Origin: Dipylidium caninum
Lineage: Eukaryota; Platyhelminthes; Cestoda; Cyclophyllidea; Dipylidiidae
NCBI GenBank assembly: GCA_017562135.1
Contig: QEYB01000629.1
Coordinates: 124,001-188,000, forward strand
Direction of reading: 5' to 3'
Length of the DNA stretch: 64,000 nucleotides
Under the pieces are notes generated by a model. The model was not told the origin of the DNA and did no database searches. It saw only the letters and a list, made by a program, of their open reading frames with translations. Shown one piece after another: positions 23,022-36,724 of the stretch; the first letter of the stretch is position 1, and every line of letters begins with the position of its first letter. A program made the translations under genes and the position numbers.

Positions 23022-26000
23022 CTATAATAATTCGTCCAAACGTCTGCATGAAATACTTTCTCGTGCATCACAATCGAGTAAGGAATCAAGTGTATTGAGA
23101 AAACTATTAGTCCGTATGGAAATGCTCACAGGGTTGGCATTTTGGTGGTGGGGACTGTTGCTGAACCCATCAGCGGCGTTGCTACTCCCCGCAGTCATGT
23201 CGTGGAGCAGGCAGGAGAGGGCGGGGCTGTAGGTAACATCGACGAGCACGTAGTTGGGCTGAGGTTCATCACCGACGGCACCACTGTCGCCAGGGCCGAC
23301 AAGACGTCCCGAAAATGCACTGAAAGGAGACTGCTCCTGCGGACCGACACGCCATTGTGTAATCGAAGGCCGCTTCAAATTCTCTTGACGACTCACGAAG
23401 CCGATTGCTGCGGAGTCGTAGGTGAAAAGGCAAAACTAGCGCCCGTTAAGTAACATCGCACAATTGCGTACAGCCCAAATAAACATCTTTTTTGAGTAGT
23501 AGGACACACTGGATAGGATATTCATTAGCCCAGAGTTGTCACTCATTTCTTTCGCCCATCCCACTCCTTAAATGGTTGAATTGCCTGTTTGCCACATTAC
23601 TTACTAACTAATGCCAAAGTTTCAATGTCTATTAAATCAACCTTCATACTAATAGTGGGGAAAGTTTCACACACGACTCTGTCGCCACACTGGGCTGCCC
23701 CATACTTCGTCAAGATGAAATGGACACCAGACCAGAGTACTCAAAGTTCCTTCATGTCTTCGTTATAGCAACATCCATGCCCTTTGAGATGTAAACAGTG
23801 GGATTTAGATTGAACTAAGGGTTAACAACAAAATAGTGTGTAAGAATTAGACAAATACCTACCGCAAGGCAATTCACCTGTAGGGCTGGACAACAACTTG
23901 CTACTGGGATATGACGGGAGAGGAGGGGATGGCATTGGTGAAAGATCGACTACCTGCCTTGGTGAATGCAGCCTGGTCAACTTGGACGCGTTGGCGGAGG
24001 GTGAGACCAGGGCGTTCTGAAGCGGAGCCAAGGAGACGTGAAGATGAGGCGAGCGCAGAGAATCACCAGAGATCGTTTGAGGTGGCAACAAAGGAGAAGT
24101 CCCTCTTTTAGAAAAGAAAATTGCAACAATGGGTAGCACCAACCTATCTTAAGATAGGTTGTTATCACGTCCAATTTCCTTTATCCAACAAGGCCTATGA
24201 CGAGTTGCATGCTCCTAACTAACCAGTGGTGATAATTCTTCGTAAAGCAAAATTGCCGACACTAAAGTAGATAATCCAAGGAGCGCAAATTCACAAACAC
24301 GGATGATTTGGGATGCCTGCATTTCCAATGACAGCTTAAGTAGAATCTTGCCAAATGTAGGCCATAATTACGTCGGCAGCGTTAGTATGACGGTGTGGAT
24401 GAAATACCGAATGCTTTGGGTTTTCAAGGGAAGCAAATAAACAACGGACTGCGTATAAATCAGTAGAGCTGTCAACGAACAAAGCTGCCACGTGAAATTA
24501 ATTCAGCATGCTCCCTGTACGTAGTGACAAGCAGGTTCTGAAATGACATATGGCCGATACACTAAACAGGCCAACGCACTTATGGGGAGGTCGTCGAGGT
24601 GGGCAATTTCGTCACACGAAAAAGAATGTTTGAATTCTCACAAGACTAAGAGAAGACATCCTTCAACAATGCTCGTATGATGTTGGAAGAGAAGTCTCGA
24701 CCAGTCGTGGTGTGATGTACAAAGCCATCATCTCCACTTTCTTCCCGCAAATTTCAATCATCGTGGCGCATGGAGAAATGAACGGTATGAAGGCGTCATT
24801 GTAGCAAATAACAGGGCAGCAATGAACGCACCTCATGATAAATGGACGTTGGTTTCCCGTGTGGTACAGTGGAGAATGTGAGCGAATCTCCGATAATATG
24901 AGCTCCCTGCCTCTTCCACTTCGGTCTAACGTTATTCGCAGAAGCGTTTCTTTTTTTAATAAATAGATTTGATTCCCTTCATACCCAGATGGACAAGACA
25001 ATAACTCGCAGGTGAATTTCATTAGCTGCTGATTGACTGTTCTACGCTTACGAGAATTAACCTATTATGTGGAGGTGGTAGCTTATTTCTCGCATGTTGC
25101 CTATCACAACCGACTGAGGAATGTTAAATCATTTCCCATCACAAAATAACAGGCACAAGAACAAGAACAACAAAAGTAGTGAGGTGATAAAACAGTCAAA
25201 TGACACAAATTAGAATGTAGAGACTTAAAAGTCGGATAGGATGAGAACAAGCAAGGGGAAAAACCTTACCTAGGGGAGGTATAATCCCTACGAAAGGCGC
25301 GACGGTGATCGGTGCTGCGGCCGGAAGTTTGGCTGTCAGAGCGCTGCCGTGCGAGGGGCACGTAGGGGCTGTAGCTGAGGTAGTTGGGCGATCTCGACAG
25401 ACCCTCGCCCCCCGAAGGACTAGTGCAGGCAGCAGTAGCAGTAACTAAGGGACAGCATTCGTCAGTGGAGAAGGATGCGAGCGTTGCCATTGGCGTTAGG
25501 CCCTGCTTGAAGGAGTCTTCTCCGAGGACGGGCGGTGAAGTAGGTGCCAGGTTAACATAACTAAGAAAGAGGAGTGGGACCGAATGGTCATTTCGACTGA
25601 CTGCAGTGATGGGCTCCCTGGTCTGAAGGTGTGTCGCTCAGTGACCTTCTCAGACTAACCTCGAACATGTTTTACAACGAGTGAAATTCATTCCCCGTCC
25701 GAAGGCGAAGGTACGAACATATTAGACCAAACTAAAAATTTAAAATAAATGGCTGCAAAAGTGCTTGAAGTTGATGACTAAGGCGTTTTTTGGTTCATGC
25801 TCAAAAATGATAGGTGGTACCAAGTCAAACAAACTTACCCACACCGTCAACAAGGGTCGCCATACGCATTCGGCATCTACGTGGGCTACCGACTAAGCCT
25901 CGACCGTCCAGCGTATAGGGCCTAGTGGGACCACGACCATAACAAATTTTGAACTTATTTACTTTAATGAAGATGGATTTCAGCAACTAAATGTCAAATG

Positions 26001-27223
26001 TCAGTTGTTTCAAACAAGTGAGGCAATTTAACGCTTAAAAAAACTTAAATGACACTTTGATTGAAGAAATATGTCAATGCCTCTCATCTACTCATCGGGG
26101 GCGTAAAACAATCTTTGAGAAGGGAGGCTGAGCGGCACACTGAGGAGAAAGTACGCGCCCGAGAGGGCTATGAGACATCAGGCTCAACTACTAAGACCGG
26201 CGATGCTGTTCTCCTATTCTAAGGGCCCAAAGTACGGCGAGAGATGTCGATAGATAGGAGAAATAAAAGTGGAAATGAGAAGTTCGACAAGGATATGTAA
26301 TTAAAAAAGAAGCAAACTCTAAAGGGTAAAGTGGTGTGGCAGAAACATTAGACTAATTTATGTCTCAGATGTTAAGGGGTAATGAAGTGAAAAAGATTGG
26401 ATTTTTTTAATAAAAAACAAGGGGAAAATTCCATCTGCTGTAAAAAGAGGAGTTCTTCGTGTTAATAACCTAAAGTGAGGAAGAAGGGAGCAAAAGGAGC
26501 CCAAACGATGAGAGGTGAGTGATGGCCCCGAAGGTGTGTTTTGCCAAAATAAAAAAACGCCGCCTATAATTTGAAGGTTGTCCATTATGGGCAACAGACA
26601 AAAAAGCGTTAAGACAGCTTTATTCGGGCAGAAATGTGCTCAAAAGGTAATTTGGGTTTTAAAGTAGAGACGACAAGAAAGCGACTTGGACGCCTAAAAG
26701 TGGTGTGGGGTAGTCCAAGTCAATTTTCGCATTTCTTAGGTTGCTGCTGAAGGTGCCGAGCTAGGCTACTGAACGAGATAGCGTCCCAGTTTAGCTATAA
26801 GCAAAAGTGGCCCGACAAAGAGGATTGTGCGGACATAAAGTGACACAAGTGCAGAGGATTTACTCAAGTCATTCAAACCGGAGGTGATTTGGCAAACTAT
26901 GACACTGTGAAGAGGCAAATAGGATGAAATGGCTATGAGTTTACCGTTGGGATGGCTGAGGGGAGGAGGCGAGAGCTGGCGAATTGGGGCTCGCATCCCG
27001 CGGTGCCGGAGGCGCGGTGTTGGAGGAGGAGGCCCGAGGGCGCCTTCCTAGGGGAGCAAAATGGGGTTGTTTGGCGAGTGTTGCGAACTCCCCGAGGCCC
27101 GGTCCGGATTCGAGGCCAGCAGAGCCGGCTCGGCGGCGAAAGCAACGCGACGGCCAAATCGGCTCGGGGGGTGCCCACCCCCGCCTCTTTGTGATTGGAA
27201 TGTCCAATGATTACGAGGGCCAA

Positions 27224-27260
<37 letters not shown>

Positions 27261-30200
27261 TGTGTGCGTACACAACATCACGTCCCGTTGTGACGACGTG
27301 TTCCGCCCACCGGATCGTTCACATCTCGTCCAACTCTTAGCGAGCGGATGCGCCGGAAGGCCCAGGAAATCCGCCTGGCCCCGTGAACGCAGAGCGCGGT
27401 GGTGAGAGCGACTCCTCTGCCTTCGGGCATCTCTTCGTGCGCAAGGAGGCCTACCATCAAACACCCAAGGCGGGTTGCACGCCGACCGGGAGACTGTCTT
27501 CTGACGCAACGCTACTAACCTCTACCCCACGTCGAAATCACAACTGGTGAAGCAATTCAGGTGTTGGCTTCACTGCAAAATAGTCACATATGGTCGCATT
27601 GCAAAGAAAGGACTCTTTAAAAAAAGTTCCTTACTGTTCTGACGCCCACGGGGACGGGAAGGGCGCCGGCAGACGCTTATGTCACGTCTTCATCACCTAT
27701 TTCACCCGCCAACCCCCCAAGTCGGGATTACGTGGTGCAATCGAGACCTAGGCGAGTCGATTCATGGACAGAAGCTTGTACGTCTCGAACTACCGAGTCC
27801 TCCAAGGCGTATGCTCTATTAAAGTAACTTATCACCTTCGAAACTGACATCTGCCGAAACTTGTCCAAAAGAGCTAATGGAAGCAACATTGAGTCTCGCA
27901 AATGAAACGTATGTGGTTTAGTTTGGCGGATTAGTAGAATTAAAGCGCAAAACAATAAGTTGAATAATGTTTAACATTAGCCAATTTGACGAGAGCCACA
28001 CCGCCTTATGGGAGGTTGCCGCTTAACATAAAAGTTTAAGACAGGCACCAAACTCGATCCTCTTGCAGTGGATCGTCTCCTGTGACGACACCATTCCGGA
28101 CAGTTAAAGGAATGTTGAGAAGCGAGCCTCCATTCCCCCTTACCAGTAATGTTTTCGTTAGGTAAAAAATTAAGTAGGAAACGGCAACATCGGAAAAGTT
28201 GATAAGCCCAAGTCAAAGGCCGAAGTTATTGAATGGCACATGCCACGGCTCGGTTGGCAATGCTTTAGCATGCGCGGAGGAAGCTAACTCTTCACAGTTC
28301 TTTGCGTTGGAATCCCCCCACTGAATATACTTAAGTAAATGTTAGTGGGCATAAAAAGGATAAGCAAAACTGTTACCTCTACTGTTAGAAAAGGATGTGC
28401 AGCGGGGGAGGAGGCCTTACATAATAAAATTAATCGTAAATGTTATAAGACACTAAACCAAAGACCCGGTCGAGAAAACTGGCTGACCTGAACAAGATAT
28501 CACGGTGAAAGTTAGGGGGGATAGGAGTAACGCACCAACCACAGCCTCATTGCCGTCATCACCTTGGTCGGACGCGGATGAGGAGGAGGAAGCAGAAAGT
28601 CCAACGGACTGAAGCGAGGAGGAAAGACCCGAAGTGGCAGCCTTGAGTGCGGCCTCCCGAATCTCCTCGCGGGAGGAGTAGAGTCGGCCAGTGCGCGGTT
28701 TTTCGCCAGTCGCCGCAGCGTCCCAGGGGACACTGCATATCACGCCTATCAGCAGGGATTGCTGCCGTCCGTGATGCGGCCAGTGCCGTCGACGCCCAGA
28801 GTTGCCATCACCACCATGGCTGTTGACACGACTGGGACACTCCGAAGCGGGGCAGGCGTCGGGCGCCGTGACTTTAACACCTGCAGACCAAACGCCAGCG
28901 ATACCGACACCATGCAGACGTCATATCAAAGTCGCAACACTTAAGATGCCGTTCATTTATTCATTCATTTTCAAAACCACACCGCGATGAGGAGAAATGG
29001 GCGATATAAACTCGAGTTGCACAACGTAACACATCATCTAGACGGCGCGAAATGACATTCCAACGTATAAAAAAGTGCAAACAATGGCCCCATCTCCCTC
29101 TGAAGTTTCAAGGAAGGACCATAAGTGATGCAACAGACTAACGCGATAAGACGACGCCAATGGCGATGAAATGAATATTAACCTGATGAAAGGAATTCGT
29201 AATGGCACGAGTAAACCTCCCACACAGGGAGTCTGCAAGGCAGGGACAAAATAAAGGCAGATCAGAATTGTCCCTAATGCGGGAATTGGGCGGTGGAGTC
29301 CTAATTATGAACTAACGAATCCGGGTAGGTTGTGTGAAATACCGGAATAATGGAGAGACTCTTAGGCGGTATATTAAGGAATGAGGGACGTAGTTTACAA
29401 CTTGGGGTTTACACATTTGCCGCACAGGCAGGTGAGAAATTTACCTTTACGAGGGAGAGATAGCTAGTAGCAGACGGGGCAGAGAGTAGCAGTTAATGCA
29501 GGAGGCGAGGCAAATAGCGCCACCAAGTCAAGTCAGGCGACTCTTAACTTAAGACTAAGGCGATCAAACGTGGTGCCGATTAGCAGCCACATTGTTTGTG
29601 CCACTGTGCTACGATTTGCAGTGACTCACAAACACCGCACTGCCTTCCATCACGGCCATACAGGGCGTAGAGGCATGGGTAAATAGCACAGTCAACAAGG
29701 CACAACCTTGGACTACTCGCGACGACAGGGTGGATGCACTAAACACCAAGAGAAAGAGCCACAACGGCGGAGGGTGGCAGGGAACTAAGTTATCTGGATT
29801 GCAGACAAGTACAGGCCTTAGAGATGGTAGGAAAAACCACTTAACAGTATAGCAAGACAATTTTTCGGAGAAACAATCTTCGCCAACGAATCCGAGTTAC
29901 TTGTCGCACTACGTAGTTGGGGGTGTTTGGCTTAGAAGAAGCTCGGCACAACTTACAAAAAACCATCCCGCCCTTTAGGCTAAAACCATTTAGTTTTGCA
30001 ACGGTATGCCAGGTCTTGATGTTTGCACGATTTGATTAACTGACGGTGGAGCACCAGTGGCTCACAGCAGGCCACTTGTTTTTCATACGAAAAGTTAACC
30101 GTCAAGACCATTTAGCACTATTATTCAGGGCTCCAGTTCAAATGGCTCTTATGTAAAAGGGTAAATAAGGCCACGACGAACCTTGAGAAGGCGGGAATGA

Positions 30201-33200
30201 GGGGGGGCCCGGACAGCGAGTAGGGGAATTGGACCAGCTGCCAGTCAGTTGCGAGTGCGTGGACTGATGTCGTGTTGACGTAGACGAACTCGGTGAAGAT
30301 TGTAGAAGCGAAGGAAACAAAAACGAGGAGGGGCTGCTTTTGCTCACGCTGATGCTGTTATCCTCACCTTTTACTTCAGCGTTTACCTGCAACTCGACCT
30401 CGTCCCCCGTGGAGGGGTGGGCCGGAGGGTGATCCGGCTCGGCAAAGGCGACAGGGTCACCATCTTGGGAGCAGTCTGTTTATCGCTCCTAAATAAGTAG
30501 AGGAGACCCATAAACCACTCTGCCTATCCGCTGAAGATAGGCTATGATGAGGCGATTTGTGGCAATTTCTAATCGAGTGCTTTTCGCCCCCTCTGGACAA
30601 TACTGGCAATCGACTTTGTTAAAACTTGTCGTTGCGTGATGAATGTGGAGGACTTCTTTCCCACCCATTCACCCACCCACCCCACCCTTACGCCCCAACT
30701 TTGTCTAAATGTTCTTTGGAGGGAGGGGAGGAGGTGATCAACGTCAAAACTTCAAGGTGTCTCAACATCACTGGAGTTGTGGAGTGTTCGCCCTGCGAAT
30801 ACACCACTTATAATCGGAGTTGTGGTTTTTGTATTCCGTAGCGCAAGACAAACGCTTGCAACGGATGCAATGGTGACTGTTTGAACGGGAGGTGGCACCC
30901 ATATTCTACCAATTTGGAAGTATTCACCTATTCTGAACGTAACCTGTTACTGGAGTAACACAAACAGTTTTATAGGAGTCCAGAAGCAGGGGTGGGTTCC
31001 ATTTCACCTTTTTTACACGAGTGATTTGTTCAGCATAGCTCAAAAGTTTGACCACCTTATTTAAAAAGAAAGCAGGAAACAATAAAAAATGACTTATCAG
31101 TGTCTCTACCCTGACTGTCTCCGAAAATTATTTCCACGGTAAGTGAATAGTGTCTGGTGGAAAATATCCTTTCATTCTACCTTCTACAGCGTCTACTTTT
31201 ACATAAAATAGGCTTTCAGAGACAACCACCGTCAATGCGGGTTTCGAAATTACGCAAAATGTGTAAGCATAAAGTTAACATCTGCATGGAAAGTGCGGGG
31301 GACTGTTGATCTTCTTTATCACTAGACGACGTCGGCAGTGTAAGAATGGACAGATATTCATGGGCGCGGGGACAAGTTGAAGTAGAGACCACAGAGATTA
31401 GGTAAAAAGGTATTATCTTACGAGCCTGAGCATTTATGCTGACTATTCAGTGAGAGGATGCGCACCTCTTACCTTGAAGCAAAGAGAAGAGCAAAGCGAG
31501 CCCTCAAAGAAGTGGACAGACCTTGGAGGGTATTCCAAAGTTGGCTGATTTTTAATTTCTAATAAAACGAGTTCTCTACTTACTAGGTACGGTATAAATT
31601 AAAAGACCAAGCTAGAATTCTCGTCTGCCGTGCCACTCTCTGGGTGTAAAGTCATCTCAGTGAGTTGTCGGGACCGATGGATGCGGTTGCCAGGATGGAG
31701 AGGGAACTAGTTGAGCAGTGTCTTATTCTAGTAGAATGACCATAAGCCTACTTCTCTGCATAGAAGAAGGTGAACGAGGGGCAGAGGTGAAGGAGCGTGA
31801 AAACGAGCCCATCGGAAAGAAAAGCGTGCGCCCACCTCTTAGTGGTGCTGCTGCCGGGGTCGCAGTAGCAGCAGCACTCCGGCAACGATTTGCAACGCTG
31901 GTGCTGGTCCGGTGTGGTTTGAAACGTAGATATCTGTAAAAGTAAAAGGAGTATTGGAGTAAGCGCGCACAGGGGGATTAAGTAAAAACTTACGTTAGAG
32001 TAGCTTCGACTCGCGCTAAGTTGCCCAAGAGACAAAACGGGCTTGTCGGTGGGATGGCTGAGGAACCGCATTCGAGACTGGTACAAGGCTCTAGAAAAGT
32101 AGACAGGGGTAAGTAGGGACAAATGTCCTTCAGCTGTCTAACAATAAATGGTAGACAGTTTGAGTGTGAAACATTTTCACTGTTGATAGGCATAAAGTAA
32201 TGATCACTTTAGAGGTCCAAGCAAGCGCCAGCATTTGTTCCGACAAGCAAAACTGAGAAAAGTAGAATGATTAGAACATTCAGGAAGGTGCGAGAAAAAA
32301 TGCCTGAATGTCCGAATAAGAGGCTGTCGGGGCAAAGGTGTGCGATGAATCGAGGAAAAATCACCTTCAAGATCATTACTAGGTGCACCCGAAAAGGGTG
32401 ACGGTAGAGGGCATCAAATAATGGGCACCTCAGGATTGAGTTCCAGTCCAGTCGAGTAGGTGAAAAAATTAAACCATACTTCAGCTTGAATATCGATACG
32501 CTTATGTGCTAGAATAAGTGCCAAATTTTAGAGAGACTAATAAAGGGGCAAGTGAAAAACAATGATTTTTGATGCAAAGAACTAGTAAAAGACGCCTCAA
32601 CACCAAGCTCACCAAATTCTGTTGACTTCCAGACAAAGCACTCCTCGAATGTTAAATCCGAGATAAGTAAACGGAGTGAATGATGGTTGAAGAAGAGGAA
32701 GAACTGCAGACAAGGCCTTTAGACAGAATTAAAATACTTTCCGAGCGGTTTTCAAGCATGACAAATCCACATGCTTTAGGGACAAGTGGCGATCGACAGA
32801 TTCACTATTAAGGACGACAAACCGGTAGAAATGCTTTCACGGAATATTAATGTGATGCCTGCTCAATTAAGCCGGGAAGACCTCGTCGCGGCATCTCGTT
32901 AAGGTTGGGGACATCGAAACGCTTGTTATTCTACCAGCTTTAAGTGGTTGTGATGCTACTCGAGAACCAAATTAAAAGCTGGAAGACAAATTATGATGTT
33001 AAGACTTTATCATGTGAGATTATCTGGGAAGCCAAGAAGGTGTTAATCACGTTAACCTGATAAAAGCCCTAGAAACCGCAGAAAACCGAGTCGAATAAGC
33101 GAAAAGAATCTCAGCCAAAAAGAATTTCCTTTAATGCGCCCTAAATGACGCGCGAATTGACGCTGGGGGCGGAATTTCGTTGTGCTGTCCATAACGGAAG

Positions 33201-36200
33201 TGCACAAGACGGGCCGAATGAGAGGTGAGATTCAACAAATCCGCATGCACCCTTTCGTCCTGCACGCACAGACGAAAACGGGACGAGTGGCTGGGCCTTA
33301 GACTAAACAAAAGTCCGTCGCATTGTGAAGTTCTAGCGAAAGCAACAAAACAACAGTCATTTGTCTTTAGAGATGGTTACCAAAATTGTATGGAGAGTAC
33401 GAACAAAGGTCGGTCAGACTGGGAATGAGTGTTAGTGCAAAAGGGAAGTTCACTCCCTAATAAAAGGTAAATTCAAGGCACATAGGCCCTGACCTTCTTC
33501 ACCACGACGAGTAATAGGAGCATTAACTTCTGCATGCCCGAAGGCGAAATAATTTCTCTGGAACACCTAACCTTGTCTTTCCTACCCCGTTAAACAAACT
33601 TTAATGTGGTCACCATGGTAAGTGTCAGTCTATGCTAAAGGTTTAATAGACAGGGTGACACATGTCTGCGAAAGATCTTAAGCCGTTTGTGTAATGAGGT
33701 CGTTACTGCCTCGTTAGGGAAAATCTCCATAGGCCCTTTATGCGGCGATGGGAAGAGTAGAGGGTGAAGAGGAAGAGTGATACAGGCTTCTCCGATATCA
33801 GTCTCCTGGAGCCTGCTGAGCACGGGAAACCGGTGCCAAGGAGAAAGAGCAGAGGATAGTGGAGACGGTGGCAGTAGGAGTCAGCGGACGACGAGGTAAG
33901 GGTTGGGAGAGTGCATACACGCAGACAAAAGCCCGGAGACAGATGTGTAGAACGAAAAGACGAGAGGTGGAGGGATCTCGTCCGGGAATGGGCACTTGCG
34001 GCCTGAATGCGAGACGAAACAGAGCCAGACCAGGAGACAAGTCAACAAGGGAGCGGTCGCGCAACCGCCTCCATTTCACTGCAGACCCGCCGGCCGCCGG
34101 CCGCCGGCTACTGTAGGCCGCGCACGGGCCGCGGGGCCAAGGGAGTGAGAGTGCATGCATGCATGCATGCTCGCGCACGCACGCACTCACGCACATACGC
34201 ACGCACGCACGCACGCGCGCGCATGGTCCGGAACGGGGTCATGCGAAGCCCCCGAGCGCCACCGATAAGCAGCACCGCGGCGGCAACAGCAGCAGCAACA
34301 TCGGCAGGCGCGCGTGCAAAACACGCTGATGACTGAGTGGCCGGGCGACCGGCCGGCAGGCGGACGAGCCAGTTTGCCCCTCTTCCCCGCCAAAATCCCC
34401 TACGCATTCGCGGGTTACCGACATGGGGTGGCGACACCACTTGTAGCCAATAACATTTCTCACATTTCAGTTAAAAGACGTCTTTTAAATCTTAAATCTT
34501 TCTCCCCACACTCCACACCTCCTCAACCTTATGTGATATCAACAAAAAAGGTCAGTGATAGAAAAGGAAGAGATTAGGCGATGACGAAGAAATGCGAGTA
34601 TACTTGAGAAAAAATGGCAAGCAGTAGACTGACTGAAAGAAACCGTTAGTTGAGACGCAGGATTGGCTTAAAAGTGGAATAAGTGAAAATTGTAGGCCAC
34701 AAGCAAAACAGCGAAGTGGACAGGAAGAGCACACGGAACTGCCAAAAACGTTAAGCATGCAACTCCTCGCGAGAGCAACTCAGTTTGACTATCAGACTTT
34801 TGGTGTCGTGGGGAGAATCTTTAAATCGAAAGGGTTTTCAAAGGATTCCCAACCAGATAGGCAGAAAATAGGTAGTAAGGAGTTTATTTCTAACGGCCGA
34901 AAAAATTAGCAAAACCAGCAGTTACCACTAAGACCAAAACAGGAGGGAAGATTTTAATTTCCATTTAGTCCATAATGCATTACAGTATGAGAGAGAGAGA
35001 GAGAGAGAGGCGAAGTAAGAATAAATCTGAGAAAGGAAATTTTCTTTTACTTCCAGATAGAAAAACACCTTAATCTAGGAGGCGCAAATCACATGCCCAT
35101 CCGTAAAATATGCATCGACCTGAACTGCAATTGTAGCATATCGTGAAAGGATATCACTGGGCAGGCATGGGTGAAACAAGGCTAGAAGCTTGCACCCGCA
35201 GCAATTATCTTCAAATATTGCTGTCATCTTTGGAGAGAACTGGGATAGCTCACCTGCCGCAAACATGTCGGGGGCAAATTGAAGCTGGGGAATCATTGTC
35301 TCCACGTTGTGAACAACTCGGAGTCTGTTGCGTCTCATCTATCAGATTCGGGGTCTAAACGAACGCAGATGTACATGCGAATGAGTTTCACTACGAAAAA
35401 AATACAGGAGACTCAGTAGGAGAAACACATACCTCCTACCAACTAAATTCACAAATAAGTTTAATGTCAAATAGGATCCGATTCACCTTGCAGCAAAGAC
35501 TTCGCAAGTATGTACGTTTATACACTTGAGGTACGAAAGAACGTGAGAAAATCTCTGGCAGCTTAAACCGGTGTTCAAATCCTACGCATGAAGCAGTGTG
35601 AGAATTACGGCAGTGAAGCAGGACTGTCTGAAAGACCGTGAGGCGAAAAAGCTATACCTTAGGGATGTCGAGTACACCGGTGCCCATAATCTTCCGTCCA
35701 CCGTCACCGCTGAAGGGCATTAGAATTATCGTTTGATACTCGCCAAGCTGGGCAGACACAGAGGATAACCAGCGTCGTTCGTAGAGATATGAAGCGGGCC
35801 GCGTGACGCGCCGGATCCAAGAGCTCAGTTCTTCAGCCTTGTCGCAGGCAAAAACATAGCGCCCCGTGGATTCTACGAGGTAAAAGGCTTTGTTATCCCG
35901 AGTTCCAGGAGTAACGGGCAAGCGACCGGTGCCGTAGACGCTTATTCCACCATCTGTAAAGTTCCATGCGGCCAGAATCACCGGTTTACGGCCTTTAGAG
36001 GTAGTGACAAAGAGGAGTCGGTCTACGGTAACGTGAAGAAAACCGTCGCCACCTCCGTTGTGATGATGAATGACACGAGAAAGTAGAGTGGAGAGATAGT
36101 TGTGGGAGATGGACGTGTTGATAGGAAATGAGGTAAAAGTACGAGTTCTGGAAGATTCAGAAGAACCCAAAAGGTCAGATTCCGATGTGTCAGTGGTATT

Positions 36201-36724
36201 GAAAGGCGGAGATGAGGATACGTAAGAATGAAGGCGGCTTGACTTGGGAGCAGAACAGAGGCTTGCGAAGAACCTAGAACCTTTATATGAAAGCATCAAA
36301 CGAATTGCAAGTATATAATTACCGAGTGATTGGGATATAAAATTTGTTAGCAAGGCCATGAAAACTACATCCAGGAGGTTGAAAATGATAAAAGAAAAGA
36401 TAATGGGGTAATATTATGGAGGCCAGTTGCAGTCGGAAGATAGAAAAAACTTTAATGCGTTAAGTAACAAAGTTGCGCCAAAAGTTACAAATTATCAAGA
36501 AATAGAAATGAGACTCAACTTACAAATGAGATAGTCCTGTAAAGTATCGCCCCATAATCGGAGATCATCGAAAAATTCAAAGGTCATACAATGGACTCGA
36601 TGAGTGCAAATGAGTAAAATTGAGGGGCGTGAAAAGATGTGAACTCCAATATCAAAAGAATGCACATACTCGGAACCATCGGTTACGTTATGTTCCGATT
36701 TACTCAAAAGGAGTTTCAGTGAGC
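23022..36724 (-). CDS. IRS/DOK-type docking protein (PH + PTB + phosphotyrosine tail), 5' end missing
   Basis: This is an adaptor for receptor tyrosine kinases, resembling insulin-receptor-substrate/DOK proteins. The exons are 36724-36524, 36280-35658, 35354-35254, 32090-31994, 31933-31836, then 30475-30182, 28745-28536, 27047-26945, 25560-25270, 24104-23878 and 23407-23022 (TAG). All joins agree in phase except 31836 to 30475 (phase 2 into phase 1), where an exon is missing. Total is about 875 residues. The first exon looks like the end of a PH domain (ILLICTHRVHCMTFEFF, then a Trp-bearing helix). The second is a PTB-like domain: GFLHVTVDRLLFV, AAWNFTDGGISVYG and FYLVESTGRYVFACDKAEEL. The tail is Ser/Pro-rich with candidate docking sites: YVNLAP (YxN, GRB2 type), SYSPYVPL and PNYVLVDV (Y-V-x-V-D, SHP2 type as in IRS/GAB C-termini). 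No YxxM was seen. IRS, DOK and GAB cannot be separated with certainty. Confidence 0.72.
26950..27510. other. GC-rich, CpG-dense island over a docking-protein exon
   Basis: This block is strikingly GC- and CpG-rich inside an otherwise AT-rich 13 kb gene. It contains exon 27047-26945 and a CA repeat. Long open frames occur in nearly all six frames because stops are rare in such sequence, so only the exon that fits the splice phases is called. Confidence 0.5.
27227..27255. repeat. (CA)n microsatellite
   Basis: A run of about 14 CA units is followed by an imperfect GTGCGTGTGTGCGT stretch, so the two halves are nearly self-complementary. It lies in an intron of the docking-protein gene. Confidence 0.9.
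34072..34225. repeat. Palindromic and alternating purine-pyrimidine repeat cluster
   Basis: GCCGGC-type units around 34090-34108 are followed by (GCAT)n at 34152-34170 and (GCAC)n passing into GCGCGCGC at 34172-34221. The whole block is strongly CpG-rich and lies in the intron 32091-35253 of the docking-protein gene. Alternating purine-pyrimidine tracts can form Z-DNA or cruciforms; that consequence is inferred. Confidence 0.8.
34989..35009. repeat. (GA)n microsatellite
   Basis: Ten GA units in an intron of the docking-protein gene, with no coding overlap. Confidence 0.9.

Noticed and set aside
24663..25022. 119-codon minus-strand frame with several cysteines in an intron of the docking-protein gene
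   Set aside because: Flanking exons join in phase without it, the Cys pattern fits no known module, and no splice borders or polyA signal are evident.
26933..27509. Several overlapping open frames longer than 75 codons on both strands
   Set aside because: Stop codons are rare in this GC-rich block. Only the 103-base exon 27047-26945 satisfies both splice borders and phases.
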